In this document: piece after piece, positions 20,001 through 31,171 of the stretch
How the letters are laid out: each line of letters begins with the position of its first letter
Position numbering within the stretch: position 1 is the first letter of the stretch
Origin: Caprella mutica
Taxonomy: Eukaryota > Arthropoda > Malacostraca > Amphipoda > Caprellidae
DNA length: 64,000 bases
Direction: 5' to 3'
NCBI GenBank assembly: GCA_947561585.1
Contig: CANNZV010002491.1
Span: 62,001 to 126,000 of the forward strand
The notes under the pieces: model-generated
Databases searched by the model: none
Seen by the model: only the letters and a program-made list of their open reading frames with translations
What the model was told of the DNA's origin: nothing
Made by a program: the position numbers and the translations under genes

Positions 20001-22821
20001 TTATAAAATACTAGAGCAAATATTTTTAAAACTAAAAAAATGTATTATGGTCCTTTAACTTTACAAACTTAATTTCTGTTCCGTTAACTTTACTTTGTCC
20101 GTTTCTGGTCCGTTATCTTTACTAGCTTAATTTCTGGTCCGTTAACTTTACTTGGTCCGTTTCTGGTCCGTTATCTTTACTTGCTCCAATTAGTTTTCCT
20201 TTTTTTTTGATGGATTAATTCAGTATTTCACATTTATTTCATTTTAAATATTATCTTCATAAAGATATTTAATGTTCATTTAACATTTTTAATGTAATGC
20301 TTTTTACGATTTGAAAAAAAATTGGTTTGATATTAGACGAACTATTTTTTTAATTAGATTGTAATTAATAAGTAGACCAAAATGAACTCAATTAAGAAAA
20401 TTTGGATGATGGTAAATTACTAACAATAAATTTTCAGTTCCTAATTATATATTAGTTTCACCATTTTTTCTACAATCTTTTTTATAATTTTCAAAAACAC
20501 GGACCCAAATGACACAGACCCAGCGACATGGCCTTTGGTTCCGAAACAGAGGGGTTAACCACTACTAAATTAATTACTATCTCTTCCATATTTGGTTAGA
20601 AGATAGGTAATAAAGAAATAAAACATAATTAAGCATTTTAGTGACATTTAATATTATGTATGCATTTTCTTTCAAGCAAAGACAAATTTAAAAAACATTT
20701 AGTAAAAGTTAAATATTATTTACGCATTTTTATCAGAATCTACGGTATTAACTTAATTTAAAACAATTGCCACTGTAAGAACACGGCAATTCATTTTTAT
20801 TTTGTCTGCTGCCCAATTTCCTCTGGATTCAAATATTTATACCTGGGCCAAATTGTCGTGGGGCCCATTACTGTCGTAGCCATAATTTGTCCGGGGCATA
20901 ACTGTCGGCGGGCCTAATAGTCGATGCACCCAATATTTGATATCTAATTGATTTCTTAAGAAGAGAATTCTATGATTTCATTAGTATTTACATTCATAAA
21001 ATTCATTTTGTTGAACTTGACGGTCAAGTCACTTATTCGAAACCACTACAGAACCTCCTTCTCTGAAATCGAGTTTATTATTGAAGTCCGTGAAAATATT
21101 AATATAGTATTAATTCGACAGGAGTAAATGCCTTTTGTATGGCGAAAAATACAAGTGAGTGCATCGTTGGAAAGATTTTGGTTGACACCATCACCTTTGA
21201 CGCCCCTAATTCCAATTGGAATTGCTACAAACGAAATGCCCACCTAAGGGGAGTGAGTGAGTACCTAGATGTAAGGCTGGCAGGTCAGACTTTTCCAGGG
21301 CCAAATCCAGCTGCAAGTACTGTGATTAACTAGCTCTTCAATTTCAAAAGTTCTTGCTGTTTTCTTTAACCAAAATCACTAGAAAAGTAAATTGGCAATG
21401 TGACAACTCTTTGAGCCAACTATGGCTCTTGCTACCGATTCTGTTCTCATCTGCCGCGATTGGAAAGACTATGTCAGATTCCCTCCTATTTTATAAAATC
21501 TAGATCCAAACCATAATAAGTTTATCTCTTGGCCAGATGGATTAAATGATGCAAAGTAAATGTAGAATGCATTTTACAGACTGACAATATATAATACGGG
21601 GCTGACACACACAAAAAATAGATTATAAGTTCGTATCCAATACAATGAAAGGAGATTATCATTATAATAATGAGTGAAACAATAATCCATCTAGAAAAAT
21701 TAATGAAAATTGAGATGCCATTTTTTAATTGAATTCAATTGAGATGAATTAGATGAATAATTAATATATATAGCGAAGATATGTTAATGAGAAATTACAA
21801 GTTTTTAAATTAGTATAATTACAATACAGGTTGCTTAAATGAAGCGACTTCTGACATGGTACCTTATGGATCAAGAGAACCGCATGCAAGATGTGGTATG
21901 GTTGCAGTCTGCACCCAATATGGATGGCGCAGTTTCAAGGTCTTAGATTCCGGTAAAAATTACTACGACTGAGAACGTAAACCAACAAATTTCTTGAATG
22001 TTTTATTATAGTACTTCTGTTTATAATACGACATTGATTCGAGAAATCGATTATAGACTTTTAAATATTGTGATATACGTAACATACATATATAATATTT
22101 CAAAGAGTATCAAAATATGTCAAATAGAACACTTTCAACAAATATGTTTTTCTTACCATGTGGAATATCCTCTTTCTCGCAGTGCCAGTGCACACTCACT
22201 CTGTATGTCCTGCTGCCTTCACCGACACTAACAGTCGTCTTGGTTGCATCTACCTAGAGTCGACCATCAGGAAGTTTTGTGACTCTTGGAACCGTTGCAT
22301 AATTAGGGGTGGCGATTACTTCTATGCAAGAGAACCCTCAGAGATTGCACAACTTTTGAAAGCATTTCCCGGCGCAGGTGTGTAATCTATCAATATTGTT
22401 CAATTCAAACAGTATTATATCAGTTTGAAGCAAATTAAAGATTAAAATTAGCTGATATGATATCTCAGGGTATACGGCAAAGTTATTTTGTAAATAGTTC
22501 ACTCTCAGTTAGCTATTTTTTACGCGATAAAATACACAAAGTTTAAAATAAATTTAGTTGATATATGTTCCCACTTTATTTTTTATCAATTTTAGTAAAT
22601 TGTTCTGTTTGTTCTCCTTCACAGGAAATTCCTTTGTTGGTGCATACAAGGATGGTCACTGGCTTTGGATCAACTCATTTCGACCCTTGAGTGCTGATGA
22701 ATTTGCAAATGGTCTACCTTCTCCTACCTCCCGATACGTTTCTGTTTTACATTCGCCTAAATACATAGCTACCAGCAGTTACATTGCTAAAAGATCAGTG
22801 TGTCAGATTTTCAAAAATTAA
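17097..22821 (+). CDS. Secreted C-type lectin-like protein, copy 2 (five exons, 274 aa)
   Basis: Exons I infer: 17097-17271, 21122-21256, 21830-21952, 22183-22377, 22625-22821. All GT-AG and all phase 1, as in copy 1. The sizes match exactly except for one extra codon in exon 4 and one in exon 5. Two overlapping GTGAGT donors follow exon 2 (21253 and 21257), and only the second keeps phase 1. The protein has the same layout as copy 1: signal peptide, cysteine region with CPMVAVC-type motif (CGMVAVCTQYGW), and a CTLD with GCIYLE, CDSWNRCIIRGGDY, FVGAYKDGHW, LWINSF and the final SVCQI. EPN/QPD is again absent (GLPSPTSR). Exon 5 is only about half identical to copy 1 in protein, while exon 1 is nearly identical. 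Intron 1 is 3850 bp because of nested insertions; in copy 1 it is 322 bp. Confidence 0.82.
17925..18101 (+). repeat. Dispersed SINE-like repeat S, split by element D
   Basis: About 175 bp similar to 26045-26225, sharing 'gtcccattt', 'tctgcatccatga', 'ctttctgact' and 'ttttgacgtca'. Its 3' end (CCTTTGGTTCCGAA, 20532-20545) lies on the far side of element D, so D inserted into it. A third short remnant is at 14028-14060 on the reverse strand. Class unknown: no tRNA-like head or poly(A) tail that I can identify. Confidence 0.6.
18102..20521. mobile_element. Foldback-like element D with perfect 10-bp duplication
   Basis: Flanked by AGCGACATGG at 18092-18101 and 20522-20531. Joining the flanks rebuilds a continuous repeat S, which supports the insertion. 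The left arm 18102-18250 is a tandem array of 16-bp units 'gggtcacggaccattt'. The right arm 20497-20521 has the inverted form ('cacggacccaaatgac', 'acagaccc'). Its arms are very unequal (about 150 bp against 25 bp). The 2.4-kb interior has no transposase that I can recognise and hosts element E. Confidence 0.75.
19727..20189. mobile_element. Foldback-like element E, innermost of the nest
   Basis: Left end GGTTGAAGCAAGTAAAGATG, right end (reverse complement) GGAGCAAGTAAAGATAACGG. The inner repeats are 'tggtccgttaactttac' and 'tggtccgttatctttac' units, in inverted orientation on the left (19737-19806) and direct on the right (20048-20180). No clear target duplication. Non-coding. Confidence 0.5.
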
Positions 22822-23925
22822 ACAACAATGACAATCATTTCCACACTTTTAAAGAATAATTATTTTGTGATGATATCAACCTGGGAAATTTCATCACTCA
22901 GAGTAATCACAAAATATCACAAGCAAGAGATTGTGTGGATGATAACACTTTTTCTCACTTGGCTAACAACTTCTGAAGTTTTCAATAGTCTGAAAATGTC
23001 AATTAATACTTAATTCATTCTGCATATAAAACTTTATATAAATACTTGTTAAATATGAAGCTAAGATTTCGGAAAAAAATCCAATTTGATGGAATATAAT
23101 ACGTTTAGAAATTATTCCTCGACAATTTTCTATCAAATCTTTATTGTCCTCAAGATTATATTATATACTAGATGAAATTTATGAGCATATATTAGTTTAT
23201 ACAGGATTTTTAAAATTTCTAGTCAGTACATTGCAATAAGCGGTTTACTTCCGAGTCGCTAATTTTAAGACCAAAGAAACAGATTGTACGCCGTTTCATA
23301 GGAAAATAATTGAATCAATATATATATCTGAATAAAGGTAGAAATACAGTTAGACAATTATTTAACAATATTTACTGAATCAAATTGTATGCAATTTTGC
23401 GATTAATTGATCCTAGATCTTAGTTCTGCCTAATATTTTAAAATATTCTTATTTTTTTTGGAGTCAAAGAGGACATTTGACGAAAAGAAAAATGAATTAC
23501 CATTTTTAGAAAATTAGATGATTATTATTTTCATCATAGCAGTCTTCTTACATTAATTATTAGTCTATTTATTCAATACAATACTAGTTACACATCTATG
23601 TATGCTATGTCACAGATTTTCTTAGAAGTGCGAATTTAATTAGAGTTGAGTGTGTCGGTTTTGGGGATTAGGTTACAGTCTTAATTTTAGTTAAGGGTTT
23701 CTATCGAGGACATTTTGTGTGATTGTCAATACAGTTTTCCCTGTCAATACAGGGAAAATGCACTTGACCCAGTATTGATAGTGTTGGGCTGGAAATGGAC
23801 CATCAACATTCAACATCTATGCTCTTGTAATTGACTTAGAAAAAGATTTCGATCGAATCAAACGAAATAATCTATGAAACACCCGTCAAGATGAGTAGTA
23901 CAACTTCTCGCAAAAGTTGATAAGA
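22822..23925. other. 3' flank of lectin-like copy 2
   Basis: Probable 3' UTR and intergenic DNA. A short perfect hairpin ('ttttccctg' / 'cagggaaaa') lies at about 23741-23768. No further gene seen. Confidence 0.45.
23331..23336 (+). terminator. Candidate polyadenylation signal, copy 2
   Basis: AATAAAGGT about 510 bp after the stop codon, matching the extended string found after copy 1. Confidence 0.3.
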
Positions 23926-24352
23926 ATCAAATTCAATTTCGCTTGGATCAAATTCAATTTCACTTGGATCCAATTCAATTTCGCTTGGATCCAATTCAAT
24001 TTCGCTTGGATCCAATTAAATTTCGCTTGGATCAAATTCAATTTCGCTTGGATCAAATTCAATTTCACTTGGATCAAATTCAATTTCACTTGGATCAAAT
24101 TCAATTTCGCTTGGATCAAATTCAATTTCGCTTGGATCAAATTCAATTTCACTTGGATCAAATTCAATTTCACTTGGATCCAATTCAATTTCGCTTGGAT
24201 CCAATTCAATTTCGCTTGGATCAAATTCAATTTCGCTTGGATCAAATTCAATTTCACTTGGATCAAATTCAATTTCACTTGGATCCAATTAAATTTCGCT
24301 TGGATCCAATTAAATTTCGCTTGGATCAAATTAACTTTGCTTGGATCAAATA
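23926..24352. repeat. 21-bp minisatellite array (R6)
   Basis: About 20 units of 21 bp with AATTCAATTTCGCTTGGAT and single-base variants (cgc/cac, atca/atcc, ttca/ttaa). The two variant positions alternate in blocks, which suggests a secondary period of several units. Since 21 is divisible by 3, several frames on both strands are open (up to 191 codons on minus). None has any other sign of being a gene. Confidence 0.95.
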
Positions 24353-25448
24353 GAACTGTAAAAAGTATAGTCATTACATATAAATCTTTTGTTATTTCAT
24401 ATTTTGTTCTATAATTACATTGTACCAGTGCTATTAAATAAAAGTTACTGATTATTACCATCTATTAATTAATTCCAATTATACAAATAAATTAACTGTC
24501 TGTTAAACAATTAAATAGTATTTCATATAATAATTGAAATAATTTTATTGAATAATCACAGTAAAATATTAAATATATCTTTAGTTATTTCAATGATGAC
24601 AATTGAAGGAGTTAAAGGTTAGATGTTACGAATGTTCTGTTTGAAACTATTAAAATTTAAATTGAGATTTAATGATGTGAATGTTAGGATTGATTAAAAT
24701 GGGGTTTTATGGTTTCAAATTTTAGTCTTGTTTTAATTAAAAATGAAGTTTTGAAATGAAAATATTAAAATTAATATTTGATTAAGTTAGAAGAGGGAGA
24801 TATGTGAAGTCATGATTAAGTACATCATTAGTACTTTACTATAAATGTAAGCCTTGTAGAATGAACGAGTTAGTTCGCAGGTAGCTAAAGTCAAGGTTGA
24901 GCACCTGTTCAGCTAACATCAATTAGCATTACACAAGTAACTAGTAGCATTACACTAGTAACTAGTTGCATCACTAGTACTAGTAACATCACACTAGTAT
25001 AGAAACTCAAGTGTTCACAGTAGGATTGAGCCTCAAGATGTGTTAGAAATATATCAGTGTTAATGATGTATCTTGTTCTTATTATGAACCCTTTTTACTG
25101 ATATCTAAAGTACGAATATTGTCTACCAAGGAAAGCAAAGACTAGTACGAGATATACGGTTAACGTTAAATGAGATTTGTATTATCTTAGAGAGTTAACC
25201 AAGTAACAATAACTAAGCTAGAACTGTGTTATTAAAACCAGATAAACTGACATTCACAATAAGGAGTAATTTGAGTATTGTTAAACTGAAGCCAACATTA
25301 AACTCGATGAAACTTTTATTCCAAAGTTATATAGTAAACATGTTGTAAATTCTGCTCTTATCGTATAAATTGTAACTAAAGGCGATAGGAAATAAATTCA
25401 AAGTAAGTACAGGAAAAATTGTTAAATAGTCAAACTTGGTCGTGATAT
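24353..25448. other. AT-rich stretch with an ACTAGT-rich patch
   Basis: No gene seen. At 24915-25003 there are four to five degenerate copies of 'acactagtaactagt...gcatt', giving at least six ACTAGT sites within 90 bp. Confidence 0.5.
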
Positions 25449-25456
25449 GTAGAGAG

Positions 25457-26594
25457 GGTGACCGGAATACTCGCCGTCGGACAATCCGTCACGGACAATT
25501 CGCAGTGAAGACAACTCGCTGCTAGGACAATTAGCCGCTAGGACGATTCGCCGCTAGAACAACTCGCAGTGTAATATATTTTTTACCGCCGTATACATCA
25601 TTTAGATTATATTTATAACTGATTATTATAAATAATAAAATATAAACTGCGTGTTGTAAGTTAGTTATTAAATTTTCGGTGCCCTTTTTGAAAATGTTTT
25701 CTTTTTCATTTCAATGAATGAAATGTTTTTTAATAAACATATAATCTATATTATTATCAATATAGCGTGTGTTGTAAATTAAATATTAAACATTTCTTGT
25801 GTCTGTTTGGAAGTATTTTGCTAAAAAATATTTTCCTATTGTGAAGAGAACGAGTTCAGGTTCCTTCATATATCTAATGACCTGTGAAACATTTTTTAGT
25901 TTGAAACTAGTACATCATTGCAAATAAACTATTTTTTATCTACGAGGTCTTATATTTTTTGTTAACAAAGCTAATAGGTTACATTTACTATCACCTCTTC
26001 ATTTTCCTCTTATAATTATTGTGAGTGCAACCAGTGATGCTTGTGTCCCATTTCATCTTATTCCTTGGTGAGTAATCTCATTCACGGAGTAGCTTTTCTG
26101 CATCCATGATCTTTGTCAACGAATAGTGGTTGATGCCTTTGTTCAATGAGCCACTATTCTTTCTGACTTCTTATTCCTGTCACTTGTATCTAATTTAATT
26201 TTGACGTCAAAGACAAGGTCCTTGGGTTCGAGTTGTCGGTAAGCTCTTTACTAAATTTAAATTAATAGCTCTAATAATTTTAGGGCGTGAAATATTCTCA
26301 CAGAGATATTATAGCAACAAAAGAAACAAACAAATTGAAATATATTGAAATTTGTCAACTATTCTCTTACGTCAGTCTTCGGCGTACGGAAATTTATAAT
26401 AATATTTAATTTATAATTAAATATTATTATGATATTTTTAAATATAAGTAAATGATGTATACGCTGGAAAACATAAATTACGCGACGATTTGTCCTTGTG
26501 GCAAGCTGTCCTAGCGGCGAGTTGTTCGCATGGCGAATTGTCCGCGACAAATTTTCCGGCGGCGAAATGTCTGGCGGCGAAATGTCCTAGAATC
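25457..26594. mobile_element. Foldback-like element FB3 (GGTGACC... end)
   Basis: Left end GGTGACCGGAATACTCGCC, right end in reverse complement GATTCTAGGACATTTCGCC. The left arm (25470-25575) has irregular 15-17-bp units of the type 'ggacaattcgccgcta'. The right arm (26476-26594) has the inverted units 'ggcgaattgtccgcg' and 'ggcggcgaaatgtcc'. Flanks GTAGAGAG (25449-25456) and ATAGAGAG (26595-26602) match 7 of 8. The ends match those of FB4 (GGTGACCGGTATATTCC ... CCTAGAACC). It carries a copy of dispersed repeat S at 26045-26225. No transposase. Confidence 0.7.
26045..26225 (+). repeat. Dispersed SINE-like repeat S, second copy
   Basis: Similar to 17925-18101 over its length, from 'gtgtcccattt' to 'ttttgacgtcaaagacaagg'. 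It lies inside foldback element FB3. Confidence 0.6.
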
Positions 26595-26602
26595 ATAGAG
26601 AG

Positions 26603-27290
26603 ATATAATGAACACCAAATTTAAAGTTTATAATCTAAAATCTAAAATAATCATTAAAATTGATCGCAGATTCTAATCAAATATCCTAATTTCAAAAAGT
26701 ATCGTCGTGAAAGGTTTTGTAATATATGTCCGACGAAAGACTTTTAAATATCTTATGATGAATTAGGATTGACTATTAGGCTAATTAATTATAAACATAT
26801 ATAAATGTATAAATGATAATTATAATTCGTCAATATTGGGTAGAAGATTTGTCTCTTCTACTTTATAGAGTTCCTTTTATTAAATAATACAAACATTGTT
26901 GGCAAATCCATCATTGCTATTTTAATGATTTTGTGTTGTTGCTAAAATCGGATTTTTTTTATTTTGAAATATTGTGAAAAAGTCGAGAATGAATGATTAC
27001 TGAAAATTATGAGCTTTATACATGAATTCAAATCATGAATATAATAGTGAAAAAAATCATTGATTTAATAATTAACAGAACCCGCAGAGTAATACGACAT
27101 TTGAAAAAAAAAATTAATTCAAATCTTCCAGTCTTCTATAGCAATTATTAACTATTCTCTACAAAAAAACAGTATAGCAAATAGTTTGAAATTAGATTAT
27201 AAATGTTCCATCGACCACTGTAGTTAAAAAACGATTAAAGTGGTCGCCAAATTTCTTTTTTTAATGCCACGAAAAACTTTTTAAGTCGAT
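26603..27290. other. AT-rich stretch, no gene seen
   Basis: No supported gene, array or element boundary. Confidence 0.5.
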
Positions 27291-27775
27291 CATGTACCGC
27301 CCATGCAACCATGACACATTGTGCCAACATGGGCACTAGATGGTTAGATGGGCATGAGATGGCAGACTGAAAAGTAGCCAAGAAATTACATGGGGATAAT
27401 GTGGTTTTCCATTGTCATGGAATGTTACCTTGGGAGAAGGTTGGTTCAATGTGGCGAATCCATCCCATTGAATTGTCATAATGGCCCCACCGGATTACTA
27501 TATAACGTGTCAACATTAAATGGGTGAAAGTGGTTAACATATTGGCAACATCTTGTGCCAAGATGGTTTCAACATAACAGCCCATGCTGTCACCATGTTG
27601 GCCCATTTTGCAAAAGACCACACAGTACCAATACGATTTGTATACCTAGTGCCAACATGGGCCCCATTAACTTGTGTTGCTTGGGCGATGACAAACTGTA
27701 TCCATGACGAAATGTCTGTTGGACGCAATGTCCGTGGACGAAATGTCCGTGGATGAAATGTCCTATACTCATTTA
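27291..27775. repeat. GC-richer repeat fragment ending in a short ATGTCC array
   Basis: Base composition changes abruptly here. GTGCCAACATGGGC occurs at about 27327 and again at 27651, and 'gccaacat' or 'gccaagat' variants recur between. The right end 27715-27767 has four 15-bp units 'gacgaaatgtccgtg', the same type of unit as in the foldback ends, but no inverted partner is visible. Overlapping 60-68-codon frames on both strands have no domain. Probably a decayed element. Confidence 0.45.
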
Positions 27776-28430
27776 GAACAAATCTCTTTGTTCAACTTCT
27801 TCGTTAGATCAAAATTGTTTCTCAAATTAATTATCCAACTATAAATAGATGTAATTTTAAGTTTATCAAACTGCTTATTTATTTTTAAATAAAAAATCCC
27901 ACAAGTAAGGAAACTGATTTGTGAGAAAAAATTTAGTTCTAAGTATGAGTTAGCTATAATTTTTTTTTTTTTTTTTTTTTTTTTGAGTTTGCTTCTTGAA
28001 AAAAATTTAAAGTAAATTTTTCGAAAAAAATATGTTCGAAAAGTATCTTCCCGTTAGTCTAATCTAAGGTAATAATTTTTTTCTGTGTCATGAATACTCT
28101 CAAAGAAAGAGAAATCTTTTATAAACCTAACAAATATACTAAATAAAAAGTGCTTTGCAGTTATATACCATGTCATAGCATGTGCTACTTGACTTTCTTT
28201 GGCTTGAATTAATATGAGTTTTTCGATGGTAGAGTTTTTTTGACGATGGAGTTCATTACCTTTTTCCTTGCCAGTATGTAGTCCTCTATAATTAGTGTAG
28301 CTATGATCATCGATAAAGTAATTATGACAACTTAATCGCATGTTCTTTATTCTATTCTAGTGCAGCATAACCAATTTGACAGTGATCTGAGTAGTGAGAT
28401 AGGAAGGGAACAAATACAACTGCTAAAATC
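27776..28430. other. 5' flank of lectin-like copy 3
   Basis: No separate gene. It contains a run of 25 T at 27960-27984. The last 60 bp show weak similarity to the region upstream of copies 1 and 2 ('aggaagggaacaaat'). Confidence 0.5.
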
Positions 28431-29588
28431 ATTGTTGGAAACCTACGTATTTTGTGTATGATATTTCTCTTAATTTACTCCTTCACCGTATCTTCGGCTA
28501 CGCTTTGGTACTTCAATAAGTACATTGACATGACGACTCTAACAGGTCAAATTATCTACCAGGATATTTCAGCAATTCGATGTGGCAAAATGGCGGATCA
28601 GAAAGGTATGTCATAATCTTAGTTGTATTTAAATTTTTATTATTCTAATTAATTCACGAGCCCTTTTTATCGATACAACGAACGTTTTAGTGTTTATAAA
28701 TGACAGAATCTGAGGATACAAAATTTCAAAAAATATTCAGTATTTAAAAAATAATTCAGTGAATTCATTATTATTTACATTATTCAATTTCTGACAATAA
28801 ACTATATGGTCAAGTCACTTATTTAAACAACTCCAAAACCTTTCACTCTGCAATACATTTTGTAATTGAAATCTGTAATTTATTTTATAAGTTTTCAACT
28901 CGACAGGACTAAATGCGTTTTGTTCGTCGAAATCTTCAAGTGAGTGCATCGTGGGTAACCTTGTGGTTGACATTAGAAGCCCCTAATTCCAATTGGAATT
29001 GCTACAGACGAAATGCCTCCCTGAGGGGAGTAGATGAGTATCTATAGTCACAAGGTGGGCGGTTAAGACTTTCTCAGTGCCAAATCAAGCTGCAAGTACT
29101 ATGTACATCTACTTAACCTTTCAGTAGATGAAAACAAATTCTTCATTCGTGACGAGACCAACAATTTCTGCTCAAAGTATCATTTTAATTTGTTCCAAAA
29201 TAGGTTCACTTCTTCCTTTGTAAATCACTGAAATAAGTAGGAGGTGAAAATGCCAACTTTCAGAGCCGAAAATTGTCCTCAATTGCTGGTGCTTGTCCCC
29301 ACCTTTGCGATGGAGGACCAGATACAAACACCAGAGAAATATGATAATTGAGATCATGAAAGCCTAAGTCAGGTTCCCTAGCTCTCAATCTATTTCTCTC
29401 AATCTTCAACAACCACACCAAAATAAATTCTCGTTGCCAAGTGAGTTAAGTGTTATAATTTGCAGGCTGTTACAATGGTACGACTTCTGACATGATTCCT
29501 TATGGAACAAGGCGACCGTATGCAATCTGTCCAATGGTTGCAGTCTGCACCCAATATAGATGGCGCAGTTTTGAGAGTTCAGAGACCG
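28431..29588 (+). pseudogene. C-type lectin-like gene copy 3, broken (exons 1-3 only)
   Basis: Exon 1 at 28431-28605 differs from copy 1 at 7 of 175 bases. The start ATG has become ATT, but a Lys-to-Met change creates an in-frame ATG at 28458 that would leave a shortened signal peptide (MIFLLIYSFTVSSA). Exon 2 (28907-29033) has lost 8 bp, giving a TAA at 28984-28986, and its donor GTGAGT is ATGAGT. Exon 3 (29466-29588) is intact and similar to copy 1 (CPMVAVCTQYRW). Exon 2 is symmetric (phase 1-1) in the other copies, so skipping it would keep the frame. Right after exon 3 the 19-bp array begins, and its first bases still read GTAC. No exon 4 or 5 is seen downstream, so the lectin domain is missing. 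Most likely a pseudogene; a truncated product is possible. Confidence 0.78.
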
Positions 29589-30772
29589 GTACTACCAATC
29601 ACAAGCGGTACTACCAATCACAAGCAGTACTACCAATCTCAAGCAGTACTACCAATTACAAGCGGTACTACCAATCACAAACAGTACTACCAATTGCAAG
29701 CGGTACTACCAATCACAAGCAGTACTACCAATCACAAGAAATACTACCAATCTCAAGCAGTATTACCAATCAGAAGAGGTACTACCGATCACAAGCAGTA
29801 CTACCAATTACAAGCGGTACTACCAATCACAAGCAATACTACCAATCACAAGAAATACTACCAATCTCAAGCAGTATTACCAATCAGAAGAGGTACTACC
29901 GATCACAAGCAGTACTACCAATTACAAGCGGTACTACCAATCACAAGCAGTACTACCAATCACAAGCAGTACTACCAATTGCAAGCGGTACTACCAATCA
30001 CAAGCAGTACTACCAATCACAAGCAGTACTACCAATCACAAGCGGTACTACCAATTACAAGCAGTACTACCAATCACAAGAAATACTACCAATCACAAGC
30101 GGTACTACCAATCACACGCAGTACTACCAATCACAAGCGGTACTACCAATCACACGTAGTACTACCAATCACAAGCAGTAATACCAATCACAAGCGGTAC
30201 TACCAATCACACGCAGTACTACCAATCGCAAGCGGTACTACCAATCACAAGCAGTACTACCAAATGCAAGCGGTACTACCAATCACAAGCATTACTACTA
30301 ATCACAAGCGGTACTACCAATCACAAGCAGTACTACCAATCACAAGAAATACTACCAATCACAAGCGGCACTACCAATCACAAGCAGTACTACCAATCAC
30401 AACCGGTACTACCAATCACACGCAGTACTATCAATCACAAGCAGTACTACCAATCACAAGCGGTACTACCAATCACAAGCGGTACTACCAATCACAAGCT
30501 GTACTACCAATCACAAGCGGTATTACCAATCACAAGCGGTTCTACCAATCACAAGCAGTACTACCAATCACAAGCGGTACTACCAATCACAAGCGGTATT
30601 ACCAATCACAAGCGGTTCTACCAATCACAAGCGGTAGTACCAATCACAAGCGGTACTACCAATCACAAGCGGAACTACCAATCACAAGCGGTACTACCAA
30701 TCACAAGCAGTACTACCAATCACAAGCAGTACTACTAATCACTAGCAGTACTACCAATCACAAGCGGTAACA
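29589..30772. repeat. 19-bp minisatellite array (R7) starting at a splice donor
   Basis: About 62 units of 19 bp, consensus 'ggtactaccaatcacaagc' with 'agtactacc' alternating. Because 19 is not divisible by 3, each frame reads a 19-residue protein repeat (TTNHKQYYQSQAVLPITSG type), and all plus frames stay open for hundreds of codons. The frame of exon 3 continues into it to a stop at 30179-30181, about 200 codons. Another frame runs to 30770. The array starts at the exact exon/intron border of copy 3. Confidence 0.95.
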
Positions 30773-31002
30773 CCAATCAGTTACCTAAACTGCTCACTAA
30801 AATCAAACCGATTGTTCCAATTTCTGTTTGTGGTGGCATCTTGTTGTGAATTTCCCTCATTTGCATTTAAAGTGACTACTCGGCAGAGAAATTGACTAAC
30901 ACTTTGGTCTGATTTGAAGCGAATTAGAAACAATTAAAGACATGGTAGAGCAGAGGATTAATTTGTTTTGTTTTCTTGTCGATATTTGTATTATTGAATC
31001 CC

Positions 31003-31171
31003 AGGTAGCGACGTTCCTGGTGTCAACATTGTATTAGAATTGTTACAACATGGCCAATATTATTAGAATATTCCCAATATTGATACGATATTCTAAGTAT
31101 ACAATATACACTACATATCTCAATATTGTAGCAATATTGAGAAAAACTTGCTCCTAGAAACATTGCTGCCA
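31003..31171. mobile_element. Short MITE with CAATATTG-rich interior
   Basis: Left end AGGTAGCGACGTTCCTGG, right end in reverse complement TGGCAGCAATGTTTCTAGG. The interior has several 'caatattg' motifs. Related ends are seen at 35635-35662 ('aagaaacattgctacctgg') and at 38932 ('aggtattgctg'). No target duplication found. Confidence 0.45.

Larger units (their letters stand above)
17382..20930. mobile_element. Foldback-like element C, outermost of a nested set in intron 1
   Basis: The left arm 17384-17450 has units such as 'gggccaatgacaatt'. The right arm 20844-20930 has the same motif inverted ('gggccaaattgtcgt', 'gggcctaatagtcga'). Flanks CAATACAAT (17373-17381) and CAATATTTG (20931-20939) are a weak 9-bp match, 5 of 9. 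Introns 1 of copies 1 and 3 have a continuous 'gatacaatatttg' or 'gatacaaaatttc' at the same place, consistent with an empty site. It contains the dispersed repeat at 17925 and elements D and E. Confidence 0.55.

Noticed and set aside
23886..24461. 191-codon minus and 165-codon plus frames
   Set aside because: Both are products of the 21-bp array R6.
27415..27772. Four overlapping 60-68-codon frames
   Set aside because: Open on both strands in the same GC-richer repeat fragment, with no domain; better explained as a decayed element.
29502..30770. 422-codon plus frame through array R7
   Set aside because: Its frame over exon 3 of the lectin copy is not the lectin frame. Only the frame ending at 30181 continues exon 3, and that one is kept as a finding.
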